NCBI GenBank assembly: GCA_051155755.1
Contig: DAXETY010000056.1
Location: 35,816-99,815 of the forward strand
Length of the DNA stretch: 64,000 nucleotides
Direction of reading: 5' to 3'
Source of the DNA: DAXETY01 sp051155755
Lineage (GTDB): Bacteria; Desulfobacterota; Desulfobacteria; Desulfobacterales; SG8-13
In this document: one piece after another, positions 8,484 to 17,410 of the stretch
Layout: each line of letters starts with the position of its first letter
How positions within the stretch are numbered: the first letter of the stretch is position 1
Notes under the pieces: model-generated
The model's database searches: none
What the model was told of the DNA's origin: nothing
The model's input: the letters and a program-made list of their open reading frames with translations, nothing else
Position numbers and translations under genes: made by a program

Positions 8484-9227
8484 ATGTTGATCATACCGGC
8501 AATCGACCTGAAGGCGGGTAAATGCGTTCGACTGCTGCAGGGACGCAAAGAAGACGAAACGGTCTTCTCCAATGATCCGGCGGCGGTAGCGCGGCGCTGG
8601 GCATCGGAAGGCGCCGAACTGCTGCATGTGGTCGATCTGGACGGCGCCTTCGAAAAGAAACCGCGCAACATGGACAGCGTCCAAAAGGTCGTTGCGGCCG
8701 TGCCGATCCCGGTTCAGGTGGGCGGCGGCATTCGGGATGCGGAAACCATCGAAAGATACCTCGATCTCGGTGTTTCGCGGGTGATTCTGGGCACCGAAGC
8801 CATACGCAATCCTCAGTTGGTGGAAGCTGCCTGCCGGGACTTCCCCGGAAGGATCGTGGTCGGAATCGATGCCCGCAACGGCATGGTTGCCATCGAAGGC
8901 TGGGTCGAAACCACCGGGACCAGCGCCGTGGCGCTGGCGCAACGGTTCGAAGACTGTGGCGTGGCGGCGATTAATTTTACCGACATTCAGCGTGACGGCA
9001 TGCAAGGCGGGCCCAACCTGGTGGAAACCCGCAAGCTGGCCGAATCCATCTCGATTCCCGTTGTGGCCTCCGGCGGTGTGGCCGGAATCGAGGATATCCG
9101 CAACCTGCTGGCTCTGGAGCCCTTTGGCGTGACCGGCGTCATCACCGGTAAGGCCCTGTACACCGGCGGGTTGGATTTGGCGCAGGCGATTGCGTTGACG
9201 AAAGCCGTCGCCCGCAAAAAAACTTGA
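8484..9227 (+). CDS. hisA: Phosphoribosylformimino-5-aminoimidazole carboxamide ribotide isomerase
   Basis: HisA (EC 5.3.1.16) catalyses the Amadori rearrangement of ProFAR to PRFAR in histidine synthesis. The 247 aa form a (beta/alpha)8 barrel with the N-terminal catalytic Asp in IPAIDLKAGKCVRL, the VGGGIR phosphate-binding loop, the second-half catalytic Asp in TDIQRDGM, and the second phosphate loop ASGGV. Length and motifs are standard. It is the last gene of the hisB-lipoprotein-hisA unit. Its stop codon overlaps the -35 box of the dnaG promoter. Confidence 0.96.
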   Translation: MLIIPAIDLKAGKCVRLLQGRKEDETVFSNDPAAVARRWASEGAELLHVVDLDGAFEKKPRNMDSVQKVVAAVPIPVQVGGGIRDAETIERYLDLGVSRVILGTEAIRNPQLVEAACRDFPGRIVVGIDARNGMVAIEGWVETTGTSAVALAQRFEDCGVAAINFTDIQRDGMQGGPNLVETRKLAESISIPVVASGGVAGIEDIRNLLALEPFGVTGVITGKALYTGGLDLAQAIALTKAVARKKT

Positions 9228-9252
9228 CAATATTGAAAAATTCAATTATTCT
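9224..9252 (+). promoter_or_regulatory. Sigma-70 promoter of the dnaG-rpoD operon
   Basis: TTGACA (9224-9229), a 17-bp spacer and TATTCT (9247-9252) match the consensus closely. The -35 box overlaps the hisA stop codon. The inferred 5' leader to the dnaG start is about 190 nt, long for this window, and has no recognised riboswitch. Confidence 0.8.
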
Positions 9253-9445
9253 TTTCTGCTATTAATTGTGACCCCAAATCCTGGTTTGTACCGCTGCTGC
9301 TTATGCCAAACCGAAGTGTAACCATCGTCGGTGCGCTCTTTTATTTGAGCGAACCTGCTGCACGAATCGTTAAGCTTCATCCCATTTAAATTTCCTCCAG
9401 CCCGCAGCGATCTCCATCGGTTTAAACACTGTGGAGGGTGCTTTT

Positions 9446-11320
9446 TTGGCAAATCTCATCCCCGAAGAAAAAATTTCCGAAACCAGGAATGCAGCCGATA
9501 TTGTCGAGGTCATCTCAGAAGTCGTGTCACTGAAGCGCAGCGGTAACAACTACCTGGGTTTGTGTCCGTTTCATTCGGAAAAAACGCCTTCTTTCTCGGT
9601 CAGCCCGGACAAGCAGATTTTTCATTGTTTCGGTTGTGGTGCGGGTGGCAATGTTTTTACCTTTTTAATGAAGCAAGAAGGATTCAGCTTTCCCGAAGCG
9701 GTGCGAACGCTGGCCCAGCGCTACGGGGTGAACATCCCCCGGCAGGAAATGACGCCCCGGCAGAAGGACCGGATCGAAGAGCGCCGGCAGTTGCTGGCGA
9801 TCAATCGCCTGGCGGCGGACTATTTTCATCGGGCGCTGCATCAGGGGTCCGGCAGCGAGCGAGCCCGCCTCTATCTCGAAAAACGAGGGATCAGCCGGGA
9901 GATGCTGGATCGGTTTGGGATCGGTTATGCGCCGGACGGGTGGGACAACCTCCTGCGGCATTTGAAATCCAAACGGGTCCCGGAAGGCCTGATTGAGAAA
10001 TGCGGACTGGCCATCGCCCGCAAAAAGGGCAGCGGTTGGTACGATCGATTTCGCGACCGCATCGTGTTTCCGATCTGCGATTTGCGTGGCGACATCATTG
10101 GTTTCGGCGGCCGGGTGCTTACCGATGCGCTGCCGAAGTATCTGAATTCTCCAGAGACGCCCCTGTACAGCAAAAGTCGGACCCTTTACGGCTTGCACCT
10201 GGCACGAAACCAGTGCCGGGATGATGCCGCGGTTTTCGTGGTCGAGGGCTACTTTGACTTAATTGCGCTGGTGCAACACGGTGTGCGCAACGCGGTAGCG
10301 ACCCTGGGCACGGCATTGACCGCCGAACATGCCCGGGTGCTGCGCGGTCTGATCGGAGAGGGCGGCCGGGTGATTTTGGTCTTCGATTCCGACGATGCCG
10401 GCATTCAAGCGGCCAAGCGCGGTGTTGAAGTGTTTGACAAGGCGCAGGTAAATGCCCAAGTTCTGGTGTTGGAATCCGGACATGATCCGGATTCCTTTGT
10501 TTTCCGATATGGTTCCGAGTCGTTTTGGCAGGTGGCCGAAAACGCGCAGGCGGCGGTCATGTTTCTGTTGGAGACCGCCATTGAAAGACACGGCACTTCG
10601 ATCGAAGGCGTTGTGCGCGTCATCGAGGCGATGACAACGCCGCTGGCCGCCATCTCCGATTCGGTGGAGCGTTCGTTATACGTCAAACGTGTGGCCGAGC
10701 GTCTCGGGATTGATGAAACCGATGTCAGAGATAAACTGCGCCAGTGCTTTGCTGCCAAACATTCGCCCGACATTCGGCAGGCCCCGGGGGGCAAGCGCTT
10801 GGCCTCGGAAGCTGTGGGCATCGGGCTGGGAGGCCGGCATCGCACGGAGCTGGAAATCGTCGCGATGATGCTGCAGGTGCCGGAGGTGTTGGCAGACATT
10901 CGTCGATCGAAGGTCATCGAACTGTTTACCAGTGAAACGATACAGACCCTGGGACGCAGTATTCTGGCCGTCGCTGAATCCAAAGGCGAATTTGAAGATG
11001 CCGGATCACCACCGTTGCCGGCCGACGCGTCTCGATGGGTCGCCGCTGTGCTCGATCGAATTTCCGAGGACGAGCAACGTTCCCTGGTTTCCGATCTGGC
11101 CATGCGACCGCGGCAATGGTCTCTGGAAGGATGTCGCAAACTGATCGGCCATTTCGTGGAATCCAGGCAGCACCAAAATCGCCTGCAGCGGATCGATGCG
11201 CAGATCGAGGCCGCCGAACGGGACCAAAATCAGGAGCAGCTCGACAAGCTGCTGCGGGAAAAACAACAGCTGGCAATCCACCATCATCGCCGCAAAGTGG
11301 CCCTGTTGGAAAAGTCCTGA
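9446..11320 (+). CDS. dnaG: DNA primase
   Basis: DnaG synthesises RNA primers at the replication fork with the DnaB helicase. Domains in order: the CHC2 zinc ribbon (C-x2-H, later C-x2-C; CPFHSEKTPSF and HCFGCGAGG, residues about 38-63), the catalytic core, the TOPRIM fold with VVEGYFD and DSDDAG (about 255-320), and a DnaB-binding helical C-terminus. The TTG at 9446 is chosen because GGAGGG lies 7 bp upstream, and that Shine-Dalgarno would overlap the alternative GTG at 9431. The length of 624 aa is normal. It is followed by rpoD, the conserved macromolecular-synthesis arrangement seen in many bacteria without rpsU here. Confidence 0.96.
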   Translation: MANLIPEEKISETRNAADIVEVISEVVSLKRSGNNYLGLCPFHSEKTPSFSVSPDKQIFHCFGCGAGGNVFTFLMKQEGFSFPEAVRTLAQRYGVNIPRQEMTPRQKDRIEERRQLLAINRLAADYFHRALHQGSGSERARLYLEKRGISREMLDRFGIGYAPDGWDNLLRHLKSKRVPEGLIEKCGLAIARKKGSGWYDRFRDRIVFPICDLRGDIIGFGGRVLTDALPKYLNSPETPLYSKSRTLYGLHLARNQCRDDAAVFVVEGYFDLIALVQHGVRNAVATLGTALTAEHARVLRGLIGEGGRVILVFDSDDAGIQAAKRGVEVFDKAQVNAQVLVLESGHDPDSFVFRYGSESFWQVAENAQAAVMFLLETAIERHGTSIEGVVRVIEAMTTPLAAISDSVERSLYVKRVAERLGIDETDVRDKLRQCFAAKHSPDIRQAPGGKRLASEAVGIGLGGRHRTELEIVAMMLQVPEVLADIRRSKVIELFTSETIQTLGRSILAVAESKGEFEDAGSPPLPADASRWVAAVLDRISEDEQRSLVSDLAMRPRQWSLEGCRKLIGHFVESRQHQNRLQRIDAQIEAAERDQNQEQLDKLLREKQQLAIHHHRRKVALLEKS

Positions 11321-11387
11321 CAGGGGCCCCTCGGGGGCCGGGCGAGCTGGGAGCGTGGATGCGCCGGCAGAACTTTCTACCGAAGCT

Positions 11388-11408
11388 GAGCGATTCAAAT
11401 TTTCAAAA
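11388..11408 (+). repeat. Copy of the dispersed GAGCGTTTCAAATTTT repeat between dnaG and rpoD
   Basis: GAGCGATTCAAATTTTCAAAA, one base different from the family consensus, sits in the 155-bp gap between the two operon genes. It may modulate the relative expression of rpoD. Confidence 0.65.
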
Positions 11409-11475
11409 TTCATTAATTTTGTTTTGGCCGTTTCAGACGGCGGTAAACCTGGTGATTGCGCGGGAGGCAATGTTA

Positions 11476-13341
11476 ATGGCAAAAAAGAATGCAACCGTTC
11501 CGGACCGTTCTAAAAAAACACAGAAAAAAACCAAAAGCCGCACCTCAAACCGGGTGCAGCCGGTCAAAAAGACGAGTCCGGGAAAACCTCAGGAACTGCG
11601 GGAAATCGCCTCCGGCATCGACCGGAAAGCGCTGACGCAGTTGATCAAGAAAGGCTCCCAGCAGGGGTACTTAACCTACGATCAGATCAACGAAATTCTG
11701 CCCGATGATGTCATGACGCCGGATCAGATCGAAGAAACGCTGCTGCTCTTCCAGGATCATGACATCGATGTGTTGGACGAAAAAAGCGCCCGGAAATCCG
11801 AGCAGGCCAAAAAGCTGAAAAAACAAAAATTGAAGGAACGCCAGCGCGCCGTTTCCGATTACGGCAGCGTCACCGATCCGGTCAAAATGTATCTGCGGGA
11901 GATGGGAATGGTGACCCTGCTGAGCCGTGAAGGCGAGGTTGAAATCGCCAAGCGGATCGAGGCCGGTGAGCAGGAAGTGCTCCGCGCTCTTCTGGACACC
12001 ACCACCGGGGTCAACGCGATCATCGAGCTGGGCAAGCTGATCGAAGTCGGGGAGTTGCGGCCGAAATATGTGCTCCGTGACATCGACGAGGGCGACACCT
12101 ACGTGGATGAAGTGGTGCAGACCGAAAAGTTTCTGGAAACCATCCGCTCCATCCAGCAGATTCACGAAGAGAATCATGCCCTGCGAGAGCGTCTCTTCGA
12201 GCCGGAACTGGATCCGGGCGAGCGTCGCCGGGTGCGCCGATCGGTCAACCGACGCAGCTCTAAAATCTTCGAACTTTTGAAGGACTGGCGCCTGGAAGGC
12301 AGCATCATCGAAGACATCGAACGAGGCATTGTCGATCAGCTGGAATGGTTCGAACGAATGCACCAGAATCTGAACCGGGCTGCCGGCGCCCTGGGCGTGT
12401 CGCTGCGCGATCTCCGTGAAAACCTGCAGTCGAAGACCCATTTCAGCAAATGGGCCAAAGAGCTCAGTTCCCTGACCCGGGATGAACTCGCCGAACTTTA
12501 CACCCAAATTTGCAACATTGAAGAAAGCTTTCTGTCCCGGGAAAAAGAGCTCAAGGCCAACAGCACCACCTTGAAACGTATCCTGGCCAACGCCGAAGAA
12601 GGTCGCGTGAAGGCCAAACTGGCCAAAAGCGAGCTCACCAAGGCCAACCTGCGCCTGGTGGTGAGCATCGCCAAAAAATACACCAATCGCGGTCTTCAAT
12701 TTCTGGATTTGATCCAGGAGGGCAATATCGGCCTGATGAAAGCGGTCGACAAATTCGAATACCGGCGGGGCTACAAATTCAGCACCTATGCCACCTGGTG
12801 GATCCGGCAGGCGATTACCCGGGCCATCGCCGACCAGGCCCGTACCATCCGGATTCCGGTGCATATGATCGAAACCATCAACAAGCTTGTGCGGACGTCC
12901 CGATACCTGGTCCAGGAACAGGGCCGCGAACCGACGCCGGAGGAGATTGCCGAAAAGATGGAAATTCCGCTGGAGAAGGTTCGCAAGGTATTGAAGATCG
13001 CCCGGGAGCCGATTTCACTGGAAACCCCGATCGGCGAGGAAGAAGACAGTCACCTGGGAGATTTTATCGAGGACAAGAAATTTATGCTGCCCTCCGATGC
13101 CGCCGTCAATCTCAACCTGGCCGAGCAAACACGGAAAGTACTGGCAACGCTGACACCGCGAGAGGAAAAGGTGCTGCGGATGCGGTTTGGCATCGGTGAG
13201 AAAGCCGATCACACCCTGGAAGAGGTGGGCCAGGATTTTGCCGTAACGCGCGAACGAATCCGGCAAATCGAAGCCAAGGCCCTGCGCAAATTGCGTCATC
13301 CCACTCGGAGCCGCAAGCTCAAACATTTTATCGAATCCTGA
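11476..13341 (+). CDS. rpoD: RNA polymerase sigma factor RpoD (sigma-70)
   Basis: The primary sigma factor has 621 aa. Region 1.1 is preceded by a Lys-rich N-terminus, and region 1.2 begins at VTDPVKMYLREMG. A sizeable non-conserved region lies between 1.2 and 2.1. Region 2 has NLRLVVSIAKKY, LDLIQEGNIGLMKAVDKFEY and the -10-recognising YATWWIRQAITRAI. Region 3 follows, and region 4.2 ends EEVGQDFAVTRERIRQIEAK with the -35-binding helix-turn-helix. The ATG at 11476 follows GGGAGG by 9 bp; another ATG at 11470 is too close. It is the second gene of the dnaG operon. Confidence 0.97.
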   Translation: MAKKNATVPDRSKKTQKKTKSRTSNRVQPVKKTSPGKPQELREIASGIDRKALTQLIKKGSQQGYLTYDQINEILPDDVMTPDQIEETLLLFQDHDIDVLDEKSARKSEQAKKLKKQKLKERQRAVSDYGSVTDPVKMYLREMGMVTLLSREGEVEIAKRIEAGEQEVLRALLDTTTGVNAIIELGKLIEVGELRPKYVLRDIDEGDTYVDEVVQTEKFLETIRSIQQIHEENHALRERLFEPELDPGERRRVRRSVNRRSSKIFELLKDWRLEGSIIEDIERGIVDQLEWFERMHQNLNRAAGALGVSLRDLRENLQSKTHFSKWAKELSSLTRDELAELYTQICNIEESFLSREKELKANSTTLKRILANAEEGRVKAKLAKSELTKANLRLVVSIAKKYTNRGLQFLDLIQEGNIGLMKAVDKFEYRRGYKFSTYATWWIRQAITRAIADQARTIRIPVHMIETINKLVRTSRYLVQEQGREPTPEEIAEKMEIPLEKVRKVLKIAREPISLETPIGEEEDSHLGDFIEDKKFMLPSDAAVNLNLAEQTRKVLATLTPREEKVLRMRFGIGEKADHTLEEVGQDFAVTRERIRQIEAKALRKLRHPTRSRKLKHFIES

Positions 13342-13375
13342 TGGCGCGCTGGATGGCGCCAGTACCCCGCGACGC

Positions 13376-13404
13376 TTGACAAAGTGCTTGCCGAACGATA
13401 GGAA
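13376..13404 (+). promoter_or_regulatory. Putative sigma-70 promoter upstream of the tRNA(CAU)
   Basis: TTGACA (13376-13381), a 17-bp spacer and TAGGAA (13399-13404). The -10 box is weak and the leader to the tRNA is about 100 nt. Confidence 0.4.
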
Positions 13405-13511
13405 GTTTTTCCACGGCGCGGGAGATGCGATCCGGCGGACGCGCCCGGAAAGGCCAACGGAACCCGGAGGCGGGTGTCGCCGGTTCGATATCGCGGGCCG
13501 TATTCCGGCAA

Positions 13512-13584
13512 GGGCCCATAGCTCAGCTGGCAGAGCCACCGGCTCATAACCGGTAGGTCCCTGGTTCGATCCCAGGTGGGCCCA
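13512..13584 (+). tRNA. tRNA with anticodon CAT (elongator Met most likely)
   Basis: Acceptor GGGCCCA pairs with TGGGCCC. The D arm is AGCTCAGCTGGCAGAGC, the anticodon stem CCGG/CCGG encloses loop CTCATAA (anticodon CAT), and the T arm CTGG-TTCGATC-CCAG is standard. The first base pairs with position 72, so it is not an initiator tRNA. Met and lysidine-modified Ile2 share this anticodon; the anticodon arm resembles elongator Met. No CCA is encoded after the discriminator A, unlike tRNA-Ala at 3006. Confidence 0.9.
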
Positions 13585-13704
13585 CTTTTACTTGATCACG
13601 GTGCTTCGGAGTCCGGTCGGTTTGTGGTACGGTGCGTCCGGCGCGGAACTTGACACAACGCCAATTCATGCCGCAATCGCGGAGAATTCCGGGAAACCGC
13701 TTCC

Positions 13705-14802
13705 ATGGTCACCACCGTCGCCGATATGATCGGCCTGATGGAGCGTTTGGCGCCGGCCCGTTTGGCCGAAGAATGGGATCCTGTCGGACTGCAGGTCGGT
13801 CGGCAGGACTGGCCGGTCGAACGGGTCTGGGTGGCACTGGATCCGTTGCCTTCGGTTATATCCGCCGCATGCCGCGAGAATGTCGACCTGCTGGTCACCC
13901 ACCACCCACTGATTTTTTCGCCGCTGCGCAATCTCGACTGCAGCCGATACCCCGGAACCGCCCTGTGCCTGGCCCTGGAAAACCGTCTGGCGGTCTTTTC
14001 AGCCCACACCAATTACGACAGTGCTCCGCGCGGACTCAATGACCTGTTGGCCGAACGTCTCGGCTTGAAAGCGGTGCGTCCGCTGCAGGCGGCCGGCAGC
14101 GATGCCATTAAACTGGTGGCCGTGGTACCCTCCCATTGTGAAGGCCCGGCCCTGAACCGGCTGCTTGCGGCCGGCGCCGATCGCACTGCAAGTCGCCGTT
14201 TCGATCCGCATTCGGCCCGATTGCCCACCGACGCCGCCCCGGACGTCGAAAGCCGAGACGCCGAAGCGCCGTGGCGCGGCATCGAAGCAGTGATCGCGCC
14301 GGATCGCCTCCCTCAGGCGGTCGATCATCTGCGGAACCTGGCCGGTTGCAAAGACGTGCCGCTGGAAGTACTGCCGCCGGAAAGCCCCGGCGCCGTCGAA
14401 AATTCAGGGCTCGGCAGAATCGGCATCCTGCAGCCGCCGCGATCCCTGGCGGAACTCGCCCGGCACGTCAAGCGCAAATTGCATGCTGGACACGTAAGGA
14501 TTTGCGGGAATCCGGATATGGCGGTCGACCGGGTGGCGATCTGTTCGGGCAGCGGTTCCGGCCTGTTGAACACTTTCCTGGCATCCGATGCCCAGGTGTT
14601 TATCACCGGTGATTTCAAGTATCACGATGCCAGGCTCATCGAATTTGCCGAACGCGGACTGATCGACGCCGGCCATTTCGCCACCGAGCATATTATGGTA
14701 ACGTCTCTGGCTCAGCGTCTGGACCGCCGGGCAAAGTCGGCCGGGCTGTCTGTCAGCGTGCAGGCCTGTGAACTGGAAACTGACGTTTTTACGGCTCTGT
14801 AA
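13705..14802 (+). CDS. Nif3-like dinuclear metal-centre protein (YbgI / GTP cyclohydrolase I type 2 homologue)
   Basis: The 365 aa carry the Nif3 signatures: an N-terminal EEWDPVGLQVG, VTHHPLIF, and C-terminal SGSGSGLL, TGDFKYHDA and DAGHFATE, whose His/Asp/Glu residues bind the two metals in this toroidal hexamer family. The middle of about 100 residues (roughly 130-230) is the PII/CutA-like insertion found in the longer Nif3 forms. The biochemical role is still unsettled. The order nif3-like gene, zinc-ribbon gene, rnpB is an arrangement I associate with deltaproteobacteria. Confidence 0.92.
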   Translation: MVTTVADMIGLMERLAPARLAEEWDPVGLQVGRQDWPVERVWVALDPLPSVISAACRENVDLLVTHHPLIFSPLRNLDCSRYPGTALCLALENRLAVFSAHTNYDSAPRGLNDLLAERLGLKAVRPLQAAGSDAIKLVAVVPSHCEGPALNRLLAAGADRTASRRFDPHSARLPTDAAPDVESRDAEAPWRGIEAVIAPDRLPQAVDHLRNLAGCKDVPLEVLPPESPGAVENSGLGRIGILQPPRSLAELARHVKRKLHAGHVRICGNPDMAVDRVAICSGSGSGLLNTFLASDAQVFITGDFKYHDARLIEFAERGLIDAGHFATEHIMVTSLAQRLDRRAKSAGLSVSVQACELETDVFTAL

Positions 14803-14841
14803 GATCGTTCCTTCAAACGACGGCGGTGCTGGAAAAAGAAA

Positions 14842-15561
14842 ATGCAAGAAGGTCTTCGGGAAAAATTCGAAATATTGCTGAAACTTCAGGAAGTGGAACT
14901 GGAAATCGATGCGATCCAGAGCCTGCTCCAGGCCCTGCCGCAGAAACTGCTGACGGTCGAAGCCGGTCTGGAGCAACACCAGCAGGCCCAGGCTGCGGCC
15001 CGGGAACAGTTGGCCGAGCTGCAGCGCAATTATCGGGCCCTGGAGATGGAATCCAAAGAGCACCTCGGCAAGATTGCCCGCAGCCAGGAACAACTGCAAA
15101 CGGTAAAGACCAATAAAGAATACCAGTCCATGCTCAAGCAGATCGATGACCTTAAGGCCGCCCATTCGGCGTTGGAGGATCGAATGATCGAATGCCTGGA
15201 CGGGATCGATCAGGCCGAAGCCGCTTTGAAGGAAACCAGGCAGCAGTCGGAAGCGGCCGGCATTCGGATCCAGAACGAAAAGCAGCAGTTGGAAGAAGAA
15301 TCCCGACGGGAAAAGGCGCGGCGGCTGGATATGGAACAGCAGCGCACGGACCTGCTGAACCAGGTAAACTCGGATCTGCTGCGCCAGTACCAGAGTGTAA
15401 AAGCCACCGGGCGCAGGGGCCCGGTGGCCGTGGTTCGCAGTGCCGTATGCCAGGCTTGCCACCTGAACATACCGCCGCAGATGTTCAACGAACTGCTGCG
15501 GTTTGAAAAGGTGTTCCACTGCCCGCATTGCGAACGGCTTCTGGTTCCCGAGACCGAATAA
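14842..15561 (+). CDS. C4-type zinc-ribbon coiled-coil protein (zf-RING_7 family)
   Basis: Residues about 5-180 form a long, Gln/Glu/Lys-rich antiparallel coiled coil. The C-terminal 45 residues contain the C-x2-C (CQACH) and C-x2-C (CPHCE) zinc ribbon typical of the family once annotated as putative nucleic-acid-binding proteins. The length of 239 aa is standard. The ATG at 14842 lies 40 bp after the nif3-like gene and the stop is 30 bp before the rnpB promoter. A role near RNA or ribosomes is suggested by the conserved neighbourhood but not shown here. Confidence 0.88.
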   Translation: MQEGLREKFEILLKLQEVELEIDAIQSLLQALPQKLLTVEAGLEQHQQAQAAAREQLAELQRNYRALEMESKEHLGKIARSQEQLQTVKTNKEYQSMLKQIDDLKAAHSALEDRMIECLDGIDQAEAALKETRQQSEAAGIRIQNEKQQLEEESRREKARRLDMEQQRTDLLNQVNSDLLRQYQSVKATGRRGPVAVVRSAVCQACHLNIPPQMFNELLRFEKVFHCPHCERLLVPETE

Positions 15562-15590
15562 CAAGTTACGCTGCAATGCCGAATCCTGCG

Positions 15591-15618
15591 TTGAGACCCG
15601 CCGGCGAAGCATTATCTT
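15591..15618 (+). promoter_or_regulatory. Sigma-70 promoter of rnpB
   Basis: TTGAGA (15591-15596), a 16-bp spacer and TATCTT (15613-15618) lie 7 bp before the mature 5' end of the RNase P RNA. Confidence 0.65.
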
Positions 15619-15625
15619 ATTAAAA

Positions 15626-16029
<404 letters not shown>

Positions 16030-16097
16030 TTTGTTTTCCACTCGGCACGACCTCTTACTTGAACTGAATTGATTGTTTCAATATTCTGGAATCCGCC

Positions 16098-17408
16098 ATG
16101 AACAATCCCGAACAGGCCTGCGACATCACCTTTGCCGAGCGGGCGAACATATTTACCCGGGAATACTTGAAATACTGCAAATTTATGGCTACGGAAAGCG
16201 CATCTCCGACGGTCATCAGCAAAAAAATTTACGCCTCTCTCATCGGCGCTTCGCAACTGCTGGAAGACTTTCTCGATTTCCACGGCGCCAAAAACAACGA
16301 GCAGTGGTATTTTTTCCGGGAGTTGACCGCGGCGGTGCGCCATTTGAGTCTGGCCAGCTATTCCCAGAAGCACATTCTGAACCGACTGATCTTCTACGAT
16401 CTTGACGACGCGGAGAACTTCAAGCGCGAAGGCGAAAAAAACTTTGAATTTCTGGCCGGCACCTTGAAAAAACTCGCCCCGGTCATTCTCGAAGAAGCCC
16501 GCAACCTGAACATCCAGATTCCCGATAAAGGGATCGACATCGCCGATTTTCCGGAAGTGGTCACCGGTGAGATGCTGGAATACAACATCGACGACGAAAA
16601 CAAGGACCTGCAGAAAAAGAACATCGTCAAGATCGCCAGTGAATTTATCCGGATCGCCAAAAACCTGGACCCCTTTCGTTTTTATGAACCCTACAGCATA
16701 GATGAGATTCGGACCCTGGTGCCGGACAAAATCAACGAAGTGGAAGTCAGGCGCTTCGAAATGCTGGTCCACAACCTGCAGTCTTCCTTCGACACCTACG
16801 TGATCCATGGCGGCTACCGGTTCGGCAACCGGAAACTCAAGCAGCTGCGCGGCAATTTTTCGGCCGTTTTTCACATTCTTCAGATCATGGGGCGTCTGCT
16901 GCATTTTTATGAGCGCCATCTGTTCGAAGCCGGCTACAAAAACACATATAAACAGGTACAAGACCGCATGGCTTCGCTGGTGGACACCCAGGATCTGCTG
17001 GACCGCACCATCAATTACGGACTGTATTACGCCTGTCATTTTTTCAATGTGGGAACCAAGCTGGCTAGCGAAATTCTCAACGAAAATATCGAGCGCGGTT
17101 CGATTACGGTCGGCATTCCGGTAAAACTGGGTTTCCACAGCCGTCCCAGCCTGCTGGTGGCCAAAATCGTCCAGCACTACGGCGGAGAGGTGGAAATGGT
17201 GGTCAACGACGCGCGCTTCGATGCCAGCAGCGTGCTGGACATCCAGTGGGCCGGGGGCATGATCCAGAAAGAAGGCCACTCGGAAGTATCCTTCGAGGGC
17301 GATGTTCGTGCGCTGCGGGACCTGGAAATTCTTGCCGGTGTCAATTACGGGGAAGACACCATGGGCAAGGGCGTGGCCTTACCGCGGGAATTAAAGTACC
17401 TCAAATAA
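16098..17408 (+). CDS. Large protein with a C-terminal HPr-like phosphocarrier domain
   Basis: The 436 aa fall into two parts. Residues 1-330 form a largely helical region of no recognised family. From about residue 335 the sequence follows the HPr fold: VGIPVKLGFHSRPS places a His exactly where HPr has its phosphorylated His15 (G-[LF]-H-x-R-P), and a later Ser in DASSVLDI occupies the position of regulatory Ser46. Normal HPr is a free protein of about 85 aa, so this is an HPr domain fused to an unknown module. It probably receives phosphate from enzyme I or HPr kinase in a regulatory PTS. ispD starts 2 bp after the stop. Confidence 0.78.
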   Translation: MNNPEQACDITFAERANIFTREYLKYCKFMATESASPTVISKKIYASLIGASQLLEDFLDFHGAKNNEQWYFFRELTAAVRHLSLASYSQKHILNRLIFYDLDDAENFKREGEKNFEFLAGTLKKLAPVILEEARNLNIQIPDKGIDIADFPEVVTGEMLEYNIDDENKDLQKKNIVKIASEFIRIAKNLDPFRFYEPYSIDEIRTLVPDKINEVEVRRFEMLVHNLQSSFDTYVIHGGYRFGNRKLKQLRGNFSAVFHILQIMGRLLHFYERHLFEAGYKNTYKQVQDRMASLVDTQDLLDRTINYGLYYACHFFNVGTKLASEILNENIERGSITVGIPVKLGFHSRPSLLVAKIVQHYGGEVEMVVNDARFDASSVLDIQWAGGMIQKEGHSEVSFEGDVRALRDLEILAGVNYGEDTMGKGVALPRELKYLK

Positions 17409-17410
17409 AC

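Noticed and set aside
7623..9245. 540-codon minus-strand frame opposite hisA and the lipoprotein gene
   Set aside because: The plus strand encodes HisA and a lipobox protein. The antisense product is rich in His/Gln/Gly without a domain.
9246..9452. Small minus-strand frame in the dnaG leader
   Set aside because: No ribosome binding site, and it covers the dnaG promoter and start region.
11671..12864. Long antisense open frame opposite rpoD (397 codons)
   Set aside because: It is the codon-usage shadow of rpoD. The opposite frame encodes clear sigma-70 motifs and the antisense product has no recognisable domain or ribosome binding site.
13640..13675. TTGACA near 13648 as a promoter for the nif3-like gene
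   Set aside because: No acceptable -10 box is found at 16-18 bp spacing.
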